DNA of 64,000 nucleotides, from NCBI RefSeq assembly GCF_048898065.1, contig NZ_JBLWFI010000001.1, positions 1,612,001 through 1,676,000 of the forward strand, given 5' to 3'. Position 1 is the first letter of the stretch, and each line of letters opens with the position of its first letter. The DNA is from Tepidibacillus_B infernus. Its GTDB lineage: Bacteria; Bacillota; Bacilli; Tepidibacillales; Tepidibacillaceae. Position numbers and translations under genes: made by a program. Below, piece after piece: positions 6,643 to 15,217 of the stretch. The notes beneath the pieces were generated by a model, which was given only the letters and a program-made list of their open reading frames with translations, made no database searches and was not told the DNA's origin.

Positions 6643-7500
6643 ATGAAGTTTCAATCATATGACACATATTATCTAGGAGCACAAAGAACAAAATTATATC
6701 TTCGGTATTGGATCCCAGATCAACCTAAAGCGCTTGTTATTTTAGTTCATGGCGCTGGTGAACATTCTGGGGCATTCTCCCATGTTGCAATGAAAGCTTT
6801 ACTAAACCAGATCGCTTTCATTGCACCTGATCTTCGAGGGTTTGGCCAGTCTGAAGGACCTCGCGGCCACGTTTCTCGTTTTACGGAATATCTAGAGGAT
6901 TTAGATATCTTAATTAAATTAGTAAAAATTGATTTCCAAAAAACCCCTTTATTTTTATTAGGGCATAGTTTAGGTGGCCTTATTGCTATTCGTTATGTTC
7001 AAGAATATTCAAATCATATCAATGGAATCATCTTATCTTCACCTGCTATAGCTCTTAAGAAACCACTACCAAAATCAATAAACGTGCTTATTGAATTATT
7101 TTCTTGGTTAACCCCTGACTTAACAGTTAACCCATTTAGATGGTACATCCATCTGAAAAAAATTAGCTGGTTGGATCCCATATTACCAAAGGGGTCTATG
7201 CAAATGTTAAATGACCCATTAGCAAACAAACTTTATACACCCCGTTGGCTTACGGAATTATTACATCATGGGAATCATGCAATGGTAAAAGTGGCTAATA
7301 TCACACAACCAACATTTTGTTTATGTGGAAAAAAAGACCCTATCATCGATCCAAAGATGATAAAATCTTTTGTTGATGCCATTCCTTTGCAAGATAAGGC
7401 TTACGCGGAAATAATAGATGGCGGCCATTGCCCTTTATATGAACCATATCAAGATCAAGCGATTAATCTAATCTTTCGGTGGGTAGATCATTATTTATAA
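6643..7500 (+). CDS. Alpha/beta hydrolase, monoacylglycerol-lipase-like
   Basis: A 285-aa cytoplasmic serine hydrolase of the monoacylglycerol lipase/lysophospholipase family. Seen in order: oxyanion motif VHGAGEHSG (about residues 37-45), DLRGFGQSEGP, the nucleophile elbow GHSLGG (Ser about 115), late acid in GKKDPIID and catalytic His in DGGHCPLYE. It likely hydrolyses monoglycerides or lysophospholipids. ATG 6643 is chosen (AGAGG ribosome site). The frame is open to TTG 6604. It converges with proC, overlapping its 3' end by 10 bases. Expression may use the captured regulator promoter at 6497-6525 or a nearer one (TATAAA near 6594). Confidence 0.85.
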   Translation: MKFQSYDTYYLGAQRTKLYLRYWIPDQPKALVILVHGAGEHSGAFSHVAMKALLNQIAFIAPDLRGFGQSEGPRGHVSRFTEYLEDLDILIKLVKIDFQKTPLFLLGHSLGGLIAIRYVQEYSNHINGIILSSPAIALKKPLPKSINVLIELFSWLTPDLTVNPFRWYIHLKKISWLDPILPKGSMQMLNDPLANKLYTPRWLTELLHHGNHAMVKVANITQPTFCLCGKKDPIIDPKMIKSFVDAIPLQDKAYAEIIDGGHCPLYEPYQDQAINLIFRWVDHYL

Positions 7501-8327
7501 AACTCGGAATAGATGGCTCCCAACTCCTTTGAGCGTTTTGTTGCTTGTTTAATCGCGCTTTTGATTGCTTCTTGAAAATGATATTCTTCTAAAATTTTTA
7601 ATCCTGCCATCGTTGTTCCCCCGGGACTTGTTACCTTTTCCCTTAAAATTGTAGGGTCTATTTTGGTTTCCAATAACATATGACCAGCACCGATTAATGT
7701 TTGAATCAATAATTCCCTTGCTTTATGATGTTCAAATCCAAGTTCTACAGCCGCTTGTTCCATTGCCTCAATCATATAATAAAAATAAGCTGGACCACTG
7801 CCAGATAATCCGGTAACGGCATCGAGTAGCTCTTCATCAACAATCGATACCGTTCCGATAGACTCTAAAACAGAGATCACAATTTTTAAATCTTCTTCCT
7901 TGGCATAGGTTCCTTTAGCTACCGCAGTCGCAGACATACCAATCATCGCCGAGGTATTTGGCATGGCACGAATGACAGGCCCATGATGTTGAAGTAAATC
8001 ACTAATGTAATCTGTCGTTACACCTGCTACAACTGACAGGACTAACTGTTTTTGATGAGTTGCCTCACGAATGTTAAGCAAAGACTCTGCAATATCCTTT
8101 GGTTTGACAGCCAAAATCAATATATCGGCTTCACTAATCGATTGTTGTTTGTTAGCAGAAGAAATTACTCCATACTTCTTAGTTAGTTGAAAAAGTCGTT
8201 GCTGATTTTCTCTATTTAAAATCGTTATGTTTTCAAGAGGTATCAATTTCTTTTGGGCTAGACCGGCGATCATTGCTTCAGTCACTGAACCTGCACCAAT
8301 AAAACAGATTTTTTTATCTTCAAACAT
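7491..8327 (-). CDS. proC: Pyrroline-5-carboxylate reductase
   Basis: A 278-aa NAD(P)H-dependent enzyme that reduces 1-pyrroline-5-carboxylate to L-proline, the last step of proline synthesis. The Rossmann motif GAGSVTEAMIAG is at residues 11-22. The family signature around GLSGSGPAYFYYMIEAM and TSPGGTTMAGL lies in the C-terminal dimerisation domain. Ribosome site AGGAGGC precedes ATG 8327. It is the third gene of the proB-proA-proC operon, 11 bases after proA, and is under the T-box leader at 10772-11054. Confidence 0.95.
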   Translation of the reverse strand: MFEDKKICFIGAGSVTEAMIAGLAQKKLIPLENITILNRENQQRLFQLTKKYGVISSANKQQSISEADILILAVKPKDIAESLLNIREATHQKQLVLSVVAGVTTDYISDLLQHHGPVIRAMPNTSAMIGMSATAVAKGTYAKEEDLKIVISVLESIGTVSIVDEELLDAVTGLSGSGPAYFYYMIEAMEQAAVELGFEHHKARELLIQTLIGAGHMLLETKIDPTILREKVTSPGGTTMAGLKILEEYHFQEAIKSAIKQATKRSKELGAIYSEFYK

Positions 8328-8338
8328 TTTCTTGCCTC

Positions 8339-9583
8339 CTAACGAATTTGACCATCACCATAAACGATATATTTATAAGAGGTTAAAGCCTTTAATCCCA
8401 TTGGTCCTCTTGCATGTAGTTTTTGTGTACTAATTCCTATTTCAGCCCCAAACCCAAATTCAAACCCATCTGTAAAACGGGTTGATGCATTGTGATATAC
8501 GGCAGCAGCATCCACCATTTGTAGGAATCGCTCAGCAGTTTCTGTGTTATTGGTCACGATCGTTTCCGAATGTTTTGTGCCATATCGATTGATATGAGCT
8601 ATTGCTTCTTCAACATCATTTACGACTTTGACCGCCATAATGTAATCTAGATATTCTGTTTCCCAATCTTCCTCCGTTGCCTTTTTGATTTCAGGTACAA
8701 TGCTTAGGGATGTTTCACATCCCCTAAGTTCCACATTCTTTGCTTTTAATTCGGCAAGCAGCTCTACCAGATATTTTTTAGCCCAATCTTTTTGAACCAA
8801 TAATGTCTCTGCAGCATTACAAACCGATGGCCTTTGCGTTTTGGCATTCACAGTGATTCGTTTTGCCATTTCTAAATCCGCATCTTTATCAATGTAGACA
8901 TGAACATTACCGGCACCTGTTTCAATCACCGGAACGGAAGCATTTTGGACAACAGTTTTAATCAATTGCGCTCCCCCACGTGGAATCAATACATCAAGAT
9001 ATTCATTTAGCTTTAACATCTGGTCTACTGTCTCCCTGTTGGTATCTTCGATCAGTTGTATAGCTTCCATTGGTATACCGGTTTGCTTAAGCCCTTCATG
9101 AATGATTTTTAGAATCGCTTGATTTGAATGGATGACAGATGAACTCCCCCGAAGAAGAACAGCATTTCCTGTTTTTAAACATAATCCTGCTGCATCTACG
9201 GTTACGTTGGGACGAGCCTCATAGATCATGCCTATCACTCCCAAAGGAACTGTAACTTTTGTAATTTGTAACCCATTGGGTCGTTCCCAAGATTCTATTT
9301 GTTCTCCAATTGGATCAGGAATCTCCACTAATAATCGAAGACCCTCTGCCATTTCATGAATGCGTTTTTCATTCAGGATCATCCGATCAAGCAATGCCTG
9401 ACTTACATCTGCACTTCTTGCCTCCTCAATATCCCTTTTATTTTCATGAATCAGATATTCAGATTGTTTTTCTAATTGATCAGCAATCATCAGTAATGCT
9501 TGGTTCTTTGTTGCTGTTGAAAGAATACCTAATGATTGAACAATCTCTTTTGCCTTTTTTGCTTTTATCATCAATTCATTCAT
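8339..9583 (-). CDS. proA: Gamma-glutamyl phosphate reductase
   Basis: A 414-aa NADPH-dependent enzyme that converts gamma-glutamyl phosphate to glutamate-5-semialdehyde. Aldehyde-dehydrogenase fold; seen are the substrate segment IYEARPNVTVDAAGL, the PRGGAQLI loop, and the active-site region TQRPSVCNAAETLLV containing the catalytic Cys. ATG 9583 (after GGAGG) overlaps the proB stop as ATGA, indicating translational coupling. Length is typical of the family. Confidence 0.95.
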   Translation of the reverse strand: MNELMIKAKKAKEIVQSLGILSTATKNQALLMIADQLEKQSEYLIHENKRDIEEARSADVSQALLDRMILNEKRIHEMAEGLRLLVEIPDPIGEQIESWERPNGLQITKVTVPLGVIGMIYEARPNVTVDAAGLCLKTGNAVLLRGSSSVIHSNQAILKIIHEGLKQTGIPMEAIQLIEDTNRETVDQMLKLNEYLDVLIPRGGAQLIKTVVQNASVPVIETGAGNVHVYIDKDADLEMAKRITVNAKTQRPSVCNAAETLLVQKDWAKKYLVELLAELKAKNVELRGCETSLSIVPEIKKATEEDWETEYLDYIMAVKVVNDVEEAIAHINRYGTKHSETIVTNNTETAERFLQMVDAAAVYHNASTRFTDGFEFGFGAEIGISTQKLHARGPMGLKALTSYKYIVYGDGQIR

Positions 9584-10725
9584 TTTGTTACAACCTCCTG
9601 AATCTTTTCTTGTAAAGCAACCCAATCATCACGGTGAATCACTTCAATCCGCTCGATATCCAAATGATTTTTAGCATATTCTGTAGAATTCCCTTGAACT
9701 TCCTTTAATTGTGCCGATGAGTAATTGATCAGTCCTTTACCTAGCAAATGGCCATCAATGGAGTAAACCTCCACAACTTCACCAGGTAAAAAATTCCCAT
9801 CAACATATGTCACACCTGCAGGAAGTAAACTTTTCCCGCCGTGAATAAGAGCAAAAGCAGCTCCTTCATCAATGATGATTTGGCCATTGGTATCAGAATG
9901 AAAAGCAATCCATTGTTTTTTTGATTTTAATGTACTTAACAATGAATGGCCAAAATAGGTACCTTTTCCTTTTCCTTCTAAAATATCGGTCAACGTTTCT
10001 TTTCCATTCCCAGTTCCTATAAAAACATGAACTCCTAAAGATAAAGCTAATTTTGTCGCTAAGATTTTTGATTTCATTCCCCCTGTTCCAACTGAAGAAC
10101 CTGAGGCGGTTGCTAGTGCTTCTATTTCAGGTGTAATTTCATCAACCTGTTTAAACTTTTTCGCATGAGGATGAACACGCGGATCGGAATCATAAAGCCC
10201 GTCCGCATCTGTCAAAATCACTAATGTATCTGCATGAATCAAACCGGCTACAAGAGCAGATAACATATCATTATCTCCAAATGTCAATTCATCAATTGCG
10301 ACGGTATCATTTTCATTGATAATTGGAATTATGCCTCGCTTTAGTAAAACAGATAAAGTATTATAGACATTGTTATATTGCTGTCGTTTAGAAAAATCGA
10401 TACGGGTAATTAATATTTGTGCTACTGCAAGGCCATATTTACTAAATGCATCATTATATGCTTGTATCAATAGTCCTTGCCCAACCGCTGCCGCTGCTTG
10501 CTTCCCTTCGATGGTTGCAGGACGGCTAGGATAACCTAGTAAAGTAAAACCTGTTGCAACAGCACCTGATGAGACAAGTAGGACTTCATGCCCTTGTTTT
10601 CGTAATGCAACTATTGCTTTTACGTGTTTATTTAATTTATCCTGTGAAAGTCCACCATGACTATTCGTCAAGGAACTGCTCCCTATCTTAACAACTACTC
10701 TTTGTTTTTTGATATTACCATTCAT
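9580..10725 (-). CDS. proB: Glutamate 5-kinase
   Basis: A 381-aa enzyme that phosphorylates glutamate at the gamma carboxyl, the first and usually proline-inhibited step. The N-terminal amino-acid kinase domain begins VVVKIGSSSLTN and contains INENDTVA, FGDNDMLSALVA and GTGGMKSK. A C-terminal PUA domain (about residues 280-370) contains GKSLLPAGV. ATG 10725 follows AGGAGG. It is the first gene of the operon after a T-box leader, so expression responds to uncharged tRNA-Pro. Confidence 0.95.
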   Translation of the reverse strand: MNGNIKKQRVVVKIGSSSLTNSHGGLSQDKLNKHVKAIVALRKQGHEVLLVSSGAVATGFTLLGYPSRPATIEGKQAAAAVGQGLLIQAYNDAFSKYGLAVAQILITRIDFSKRQQYNNVYNTLSVLLKRGIIPIINENDTVAIDELTFGDNDMLSALVAGLIHADTLVILTDADGLYDSDPRVHPHAKKFKQVDEITPEIEALATASGSSVGTGGMKSKILATKLALSLGVHVFIGTGNGKETLTDILEGKGKGTYFGHSLLSTLKSKKQWIAFHSDTNGQIIIDEGAAFALIHGGKSLLPAGVTYVDGNFLPGEVVEVYSIDGHLLGKGLINYSSAQLKEVQGNSTEYAKNHLDIERIEVIHRDDWVALQEKIQEVVTK

Positions 10726-10771
10726 TGTTGTAAATCCTCCTGATACTATATTCATGGTCTCATGCCAATTG

Positions 10772-11054
10772 AAAAAAAATAACTCTTTCATCCTATTAAA
10801 TAAGGACGAAAGAGTTTTCTTCCGTGGTACCACCTTGATTGGCTATTAAGCCCACTTTCTTCTTGATAACAGGCAGAAGATCCCTGTCTAGGTTAAAAAA
10901 GTCCCTAGCCGCTCCGAGGTGGGTTCGGAATCCCTTGTGGTAAGCCTTACAGCCAAGGGTCTTACTCTCTGTTTCACAGGAAAGACCTACTAATCCTCTT
11001 CAACACATTGTTCATTTTTAATGAATCATTGTAAGTTTCTATTATTATATTATG
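10772..11054 (-). promoter_or_regulatory. T-box leader of proBAC, proline specifier, with terminator
   Basis: The promoter is TTGACA (11078-11073) and CATAAT (11054-11049), 18 bases apart. The leader shows a specifier loop, with AGTA on one side and GAACCCA on the other inside GAGG/CCTC arms. The candidate specifier CCC at 10923-10921 codes for proline. The T-box core GGTGGTACCACG is at 10834-10823. It is followed by a terminator (arms 10816-10803 and 10794-10781) and a T run to 10772. Uncharged tRNA-Pro should stabilise the antiterminator. Confidence 0.92.
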
Positions 11055-11176
11055 CTTTAACGTAGTAGAGAATGTCAAGTTTTGTTATAAAATATTTTGA
11101 AACCAACGATTAAATTAGTATTATTGCAGGATTCTGATAGCTTAGTTAAAGATCTCAGCAGCGAATATGCTTGTCT

Positions 11177-11209
11177 TAAAAAACCCTTATGGTTATAACC
11201 ATAAGGGTG
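11177..11209 (-). terminator. Terminator of the molybdopterin oxidoreductase operon
   Basis: ACCCTTATGGTTATAACCAT and its continuation form one long perfect palindrome (11183-11208), followed on the minus strand by TTTTTT. It lies just after the cytochrome b gene. Confidence 0.85.
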
Positions 11210-11225
11210 TAATAAAACTGAGGAA

Positions 11226-11930
11226 TTATTTCATTAAATGTGAAAATCCTGCTGTCTTAAAGGATTTTGGATTTTTCTTCTCATCAATTGTAACGAGATT
11301 CGTATCTTTTACCTTGTCATACCATAGCTTATGATGGTGTTCAGCGTACTCCTGATCCATAAAGCCAGTTGCCATAGCCTCAAATGAAACCCGTTCTCTT
11401 GGATGGATAGCGGATAAATAAACATGGACAAAGAAGAAAGCAACAAGCGTAATAGCACCAATATCATGCAAAATTAATATGATGAATCGATTCTCTTTGA
11501 ACCAATCAAACCAAAGCGCAAACCCTGTTAAGGCAAGAATCGGTCCAAATATCACGACAAACAAATAATATAGTTTTTGCCCTGTATTGTATTTTTCCTG
11601 TGGCGGCATTCCATCCCCACCAAAGAAATAATGCTTTGGAGCAGCCTTTAACCAACCAAGATCTTGCTTACTCCACTTAAATACACATAACCAACAAAAT
11701 CTGTTATGGGAGAAAATCAAATAGATCATGGGTGCAGCTACAAAGAAGATTGCACCGATACGGTGTACAATCCGAACCCCAATTCCTAATTTAGTCGATA
11801 GTAATGCGGCACTTCCTTGAAAGAAAATAATAAATCCACTAATCGCTAGCAAGACAAATCCAAATGCGACTGCCCAATGCATGATTCTATCAGCTTTTGT
11901 ATATCGAAACACTTTGTTCTTCTTACTCAT
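11226..11930 (-). CDS. Cytochrome b subunit of formate-dehydrogenase gamma (FdnI) type
   Basis: A 234-aa integral membrane protein with four predicted spans. Haem-ligand-type histidines occur in DRIMHWAVAFGF, RIVHRIGAIFF, ILHDIGAIT and FFVHVYLS. The segment PPQEKYNTGQKLYYLF matches FdnI-type subunits. It should anchor the catalytic and Fe-S subunits on the outer face of the membrane and pass electrons to or from menaquinone. ATG 11930 (after GAGGAGGAG) overlaps the end of the Fe-S gene by 8 bases. PhsC of thiosulfate reductase belongs to a related family, so the type does not settle the substrate. Confidence 0.85.
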   Translation of the reverse strand: MSKKNKVFRYTKADRIMHWAVAFGFVLLAISGFIIFFQGSAALLSTKLGIGVRIVHRIGAIFFVAAPMIYLIFSHNRFCWLCVFKWSKQDLGWLKAAPKHYFFGGDGMPPQEKYNTGQKLYYLFVVIFGPILALTGFALWFDWFKENRFIILILHDIGAITLVAFFFVHVYLSAIHPRERVSFEAMATGFMDQEYAEHHHKLWYDKVKDTNLVTIDEKKNPKSFKTAGFSHLMK

Positions 11931-12654
11931 TTTCTTCTCCTCCTTCTTGATGGTGATTCTCTTCTTTATTCTTAGAGATTGCAGCGACAGCATAATTACC
12001 CATTAATCCTAAAGCAGTTGCTCCTAGTAGCACGCCTCCAGCTGGTTTAATCAGATCATCACGCCAATCGGCTAGTTTTGAAACCTGCTCATTGATACTT
12101 GATTTCGGATTCATAACACTCACATAATAAATTTTAGGTTGAGTTCCTTGATTTGCTAGAATAGGCTTAGCATTACGTTTTTGAATCTCTTGATTAATCG
12201 TACTTGATGGATCGTCCAAATCACCAAAGATTCTCGCCTCTGGAATGCAAGTTTTGACACAAGCTGGTTCTCCGCCTTTTTGTAATTCTGACGAACAGAA
12301 GTTACACTTTTGAATCGTCTTCGATCGTTTCACTTCAATACGTGCATTATAAGGGCAAACCGCTACACAATATTTACAGCCAATACATTTGCCTTCATCC
12401 ACTAACACAATTCCGTCCTCTGTCTTATACGTTGCACCTGTTGGACATGCTTTCATACATGGAGCATCCTCACAATGCTGACACTGGATTGGGAGAATAT
12501 TCACTTTTACATTAGGATAAGTCCCTTCTTCTTTTTCAAGAAAGTGAATAAATGCTTCATCTTGTTCTAGTTCATTTTTCATTTGACAAGCAAGTCGACA
12601 AGCATAACAGCTTACACATCGAGTTGTATCAATTAACATTCCATATCGTGCCAT
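11923..12654 (-). CDS. 4Fe-4S electron-transfer subunit with C-terminal membrane helix
   Basis: A 243-aa protein with four cysteine clusters: CVSCYACRLAC (residue about 13), CQHCEDAPCMKACPTGA, CIGCKYCVAVCPYNAR and CNFCSSELQKGGEPACVKTC split over two segments. This is the pattern of FdnH/PsrB-type subunits carrying four [4Fe-4S] clusters between a molybdopterin enzyme and its membrane partner. A hydrophobic helix near residues 205-225 (GGVLLGATALGLMG) likely anchors it. No Tat signal of its own, so it probably hitchhikes with the catalytic subunit. It starts 3 bases after that gene. Confidence 0.9.
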   Translation of the reverse strand: MARYGMLIDTTRCVSCYACRLACQMKNELEQDEAFIHFLEKEEGTYPNVKVNILPIQCQHCEDAPCMKACPTGATYKTEDGIVLVDEGKCIGCKYCVAVCPYNARIEVKRSKTIQKCNFCSSELQKGGEPACVKTCIPEARIFGDLDDPSSTINQEIQKRNAKPILANQGTQPKIYYVSVMNPKSSINEQVSKLADWRDDLIKPAGGVLLGATALGLMGNYAVAAISKNKEENHHQEGGEENE

Positions 12655-12657
12655 CGA

Positions 12658-14847
12658 CTACACATCCTTTCGAACTGTTACAGCAGTTTCCATCATTAAT
12701 CCATTCCCAGATATTGGGTCAGTTCCTGTTTTTACAAAATCATTTGGACATAATCCAAATCCGTTTGATATTTTGAGATTCTTAGCAAAAGCTCCATATC
12801 CCCCAGGTAAGAAAATGGCATCGGGAAAGATCCGTTCCGTAACTTTTGCTCGAATTTTTCCTTTAAATAAATTGTTCTCAATGATCACGAAATCACCGTC
12901 TTTAATTCCTAATTCCTTAGCCTTTTTCGTGTTAATCCAAACTCTTTCTAAGTTATAATCCTTTGTCACTTGCATTAGCTGAGGAATATTTGCAGTAGAA
13001 GAATGAGAATGAACATTTTGTTTTCCCCATATTAGACGGTATTCTCCTTGCTTTGGCTCCACTTTTGGTGCAAGCCAAACCGGAATTGGCGAGAATCCAG
13101 CTTTTTTATAAGCCTCTGAATAAAATTCAATTTTTCCTGATTCGGTTTTTAACTTAGGAACTTTCCCAAATTCCACCGATTCTTTTGTCTTTACGACACC
13201 TTTTTCTTTTAACTCTTTATAAGAAATTCCAGTTGGTTTTAATAGTGCCTCATTTAATTCATCGATCGTAAAATTAAAATATTGGCCTAATCCCATTTGC
13301 TTAGCTATACCAATAATGATCTCACTAAATGGTTTAGTATTCGGATGGACTTTATCAATCACTTGTTGACGTATTGTCACAGCTCCTGTTTTTCCTGAAA
13401 GCGGTTCTACTATTTCTGTTCTTTCTAGATAGGTTGGCTCTGGCAAAACATAATGAGCTAGCTCGGCACTTTCTGACATCCAGATATCACAAACAACTAC
13501 CAACTCTGCCTTCTTATAACCATCAATGTTGTATTGGCGATCTGGGGTATTTCGAACAGGATTAAAATGGTTAATAAAGACGGCTTTTACTTTACCCTCG
13601 CCAATTAATCCAGGTGTTCGGTGGGGCATACCTTTTGAACTTGGAACAAGTGGATATTGCCCCTTCACTCCGGATCCATCGATATGGTCTACTTTTGGCT
13701 TTTCAGGAGATGGATGTTTAGTAGAATCTAATTTTCCTAATTCAGGCTCAACCGCAAAATATATACCACCCTTTTGATTAAGGTTACCTAACATTGCATT
13801 GACCAATCCAACCATTCTCGCTGTTTCCGGACTATTCATATAGTTACAACCAAAAGCCCCTTTCCATGATGGATCGATAAAGGCATGTGGTTTTGCAGCT
13901 GATAAATCCTTTGCAATCTCAATGATTTTTGCCGCTGGTATCGTTGTTATTTTCTCCGCCCAATCTAGCGTGTAGTTTTGAATCTCTTTTTTAAATTCTT
14001 CAAATCCGATGGCATTTTGCTCAATAAATGCTTTATCATACCAATCGTTCTGAATCATTGTATTCGCTATAGCTAGCAATAACGCAAGATCTGTTCCTGG
14101 TTTAATCGGTACCCATTCATCGGCAATGTTGGCAGTAGCATTATGTCTTGGATCCACACATACTATCTTTGCTTTCTGATCTCTTCCTTTGATCATTCCT
14201 TGCAAATGACTCGGTTTAATTCCATCCCCTACACTTCGACCAATGTATAACATATACTTCGCACTCGAACTGTCTGCAGCTGGTGTTTTTCCAAAAGTAT
14301 ATTCAAATCCGACATCTCTCGAAATATAGCAAACCGAATGGTGAGTCTGAATACTATTACTACCAATCGCCTTCATAAATCGGCCACCGTAAAACTTTCC
14401 TACATCTTTTGGATTATGCATATACATCACACTTGCCGGGCCATATTTTCCGATAATTTCCTTTAATTTATCTCCTATTTCTTTGTAGGCTTGTTCCCAT
14501 GATATTGGTACAAATTGATTGTCGACTCGTTTCATTGGCCCTGTTAAACGATCAGGATGGTAAGTTAACATTGCGGCTCCATAAGCTCTTCCGCACAATG
14601 TTCCTTTATTTGTCGGGTGTTCCGGGTTTCCCTCAATATTGATTACACGTCCATTCTTTACTGTTGCGATGATTCCACAACGACTGGTACAGCCATTACA
14701 TAGTGTTGGTATTTTCTTTATCTCTCCCTTTTCTTCTGCTTGTGCCCATTTGTTCATGCCAAATTTGAAATCGACTGCTAAGATTGCTCCTGTTGCTGCA
14801 GAGGCTTTTAAGAAAGCCCTTCGACTAATCCTTCTCTGTTCACCCAT
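12658..14847 (-). CDS. Tat-exported molybdopterin oxidoreductase, catalytic subunit
   Basis: A 729-aa member of the DMSO-reductase superfamily. The N-terminus RRISRRAFLKASAATGA is a Tat signal. The Fe-S motif CNGCTSRCGI...CGRAYG follows. The Mo-ligand region reads HHSVCYISRDVG, suggesting a cysteine ligand as in thiosulfate/polysulfide reductases. The CH or Sec-H pair of classic formate dehydrogenases is not seen. The C-terminal domain contains PGGYG and NGLMMETAV. The enzyme probably acts outside the membrane in anaerobic respiration with the next two genes. The substrate is not determined (sulfur oxyanion or polysulfide favoured, formate possible). Two Fnr boxes lie upstream. Confidence 0.85.
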   Translation of the reverse strand: MGEQRRISRRAFLKASAATGAILAVDFKFGMNKWAQAEEKGEIKKIPTLCNGCTSRCGIIATVKNGRVINIEGNPEHPTNKGTLCGRAYGAAMLTYHPDRLTGPMKRVDNQFVPISWEQAYKEIGDKLKEIIGKYGPASVMYMHNPKDVGKFYGGRFMKAIGSNSIQTHHSVCYISRDVGFEYTFGKTPAADSSSAKYMLYIGRSVGDGIKPSHLQGMIKGRDQKAKIVCVDPRHNATANIADEWVPIKPGTDLALLLAIANTMIQNDWYDKAFIEQNAIGFEEFKKEIQNYTLDWAEKITTIPAAKIIEIAKDLSAAKPHAFIDPSWKGAFGCNYMNSPETARMVGLVNAMLGNLNQKGGIYFAVEPELGKLDSTKHPSPEKPKVDHIDGSGVKGQYPLVPSSKGMPHRTPGLIGEGKVKAVFINHFNPVRNTPDRQYNIDGYKKAELVVVCDIWMSESAELAHYVLPEPTYLERTEIVEPLSGKTGAVTIRQQVIDKVHPNTKPFSEIIIGIAKQMGLGQYFNFTIDELNEALLKPTGISYKELKEKGVVKTKESVEFGKVPKLKTESGKIEFYSEAYKKAGFSPIPVWLAPKVEPKQGEYRLIWGKQNVHSHSSTANIPQLMQVTKDYNLERVWINTKKAKELGIKDGDFVIIENNLFKGKIRAKVTERIFPDAIFLPGGYGAFAKNLKISNGFGLCPNDFVKTGTDPISGNGLMMETAVTVRKDV

Positions 14848-14916
14848 TTATAACTCCCCCTAGCTGATTAAAAAAACTAATTTTACTAGATTCGAAATTC
14901 GAGTCCATTTGTAATA

Positions 14917-14932
14917 TGTGAAAATAATCACA
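14917..14932. promoter_or_regulatory. Fnr/CRP-type box 1
   Basis: TGTGA-AAATAA-TCACA, a perfect match to the TGTGA-N6-TCACA consensus of Bacillus Fnr. It is centred 77 bases upstream of the oxidoreductase start codon, suiting anaerobic activation of that operon. Confidence 0.75.
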
Positions 14933-15022
14933 TACATTTTCTGATTTCATTATAAACCAACTTGATTCTAATTAGCTATTTCATCTTTTTATATGAGTAT
15001 AAGAATTCTTTTATATCCATAT

Positions 15023-15038
15023 TGTGATTAAATTCACA
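15023..15038. promoter_or_regulatory. Fnr/CRP-type box 2
   Basis: TGTGA-TTAAAT-TCACA, a second perfect match, lies between the two divergent genes, 180 bases before the LysR start. It could serve the LysR gene, the oxidoreductase operon or both. The rest of the 14848-15217 gap is AT-rich and holds no other supported gene. Confidence 0.7.
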
Positions 15039-15217
15039 AATAGTCATAATATTTTATTTTTTCAGTTTGTTTATATTTAAAGAAATTTTAAATTGTGTAC
15101 ATTATTTGTCTAATCTATCAAAAAACTATGAAATTATTTGAAAAGCATTTAGAATAATGATAGATACGTTTTGTTTTGTTTTGTTATCATATACTATCAA
15201 AGAAATGAGGGCTAGTT

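Noticed and set aside
12658..14847. Selenocysteine formate dehydrogenase
   Set aside because: There is no in-frame TGA in the active-site region. A cysteine (SVCYIS) is encoded at the likely Mo-ligand position.
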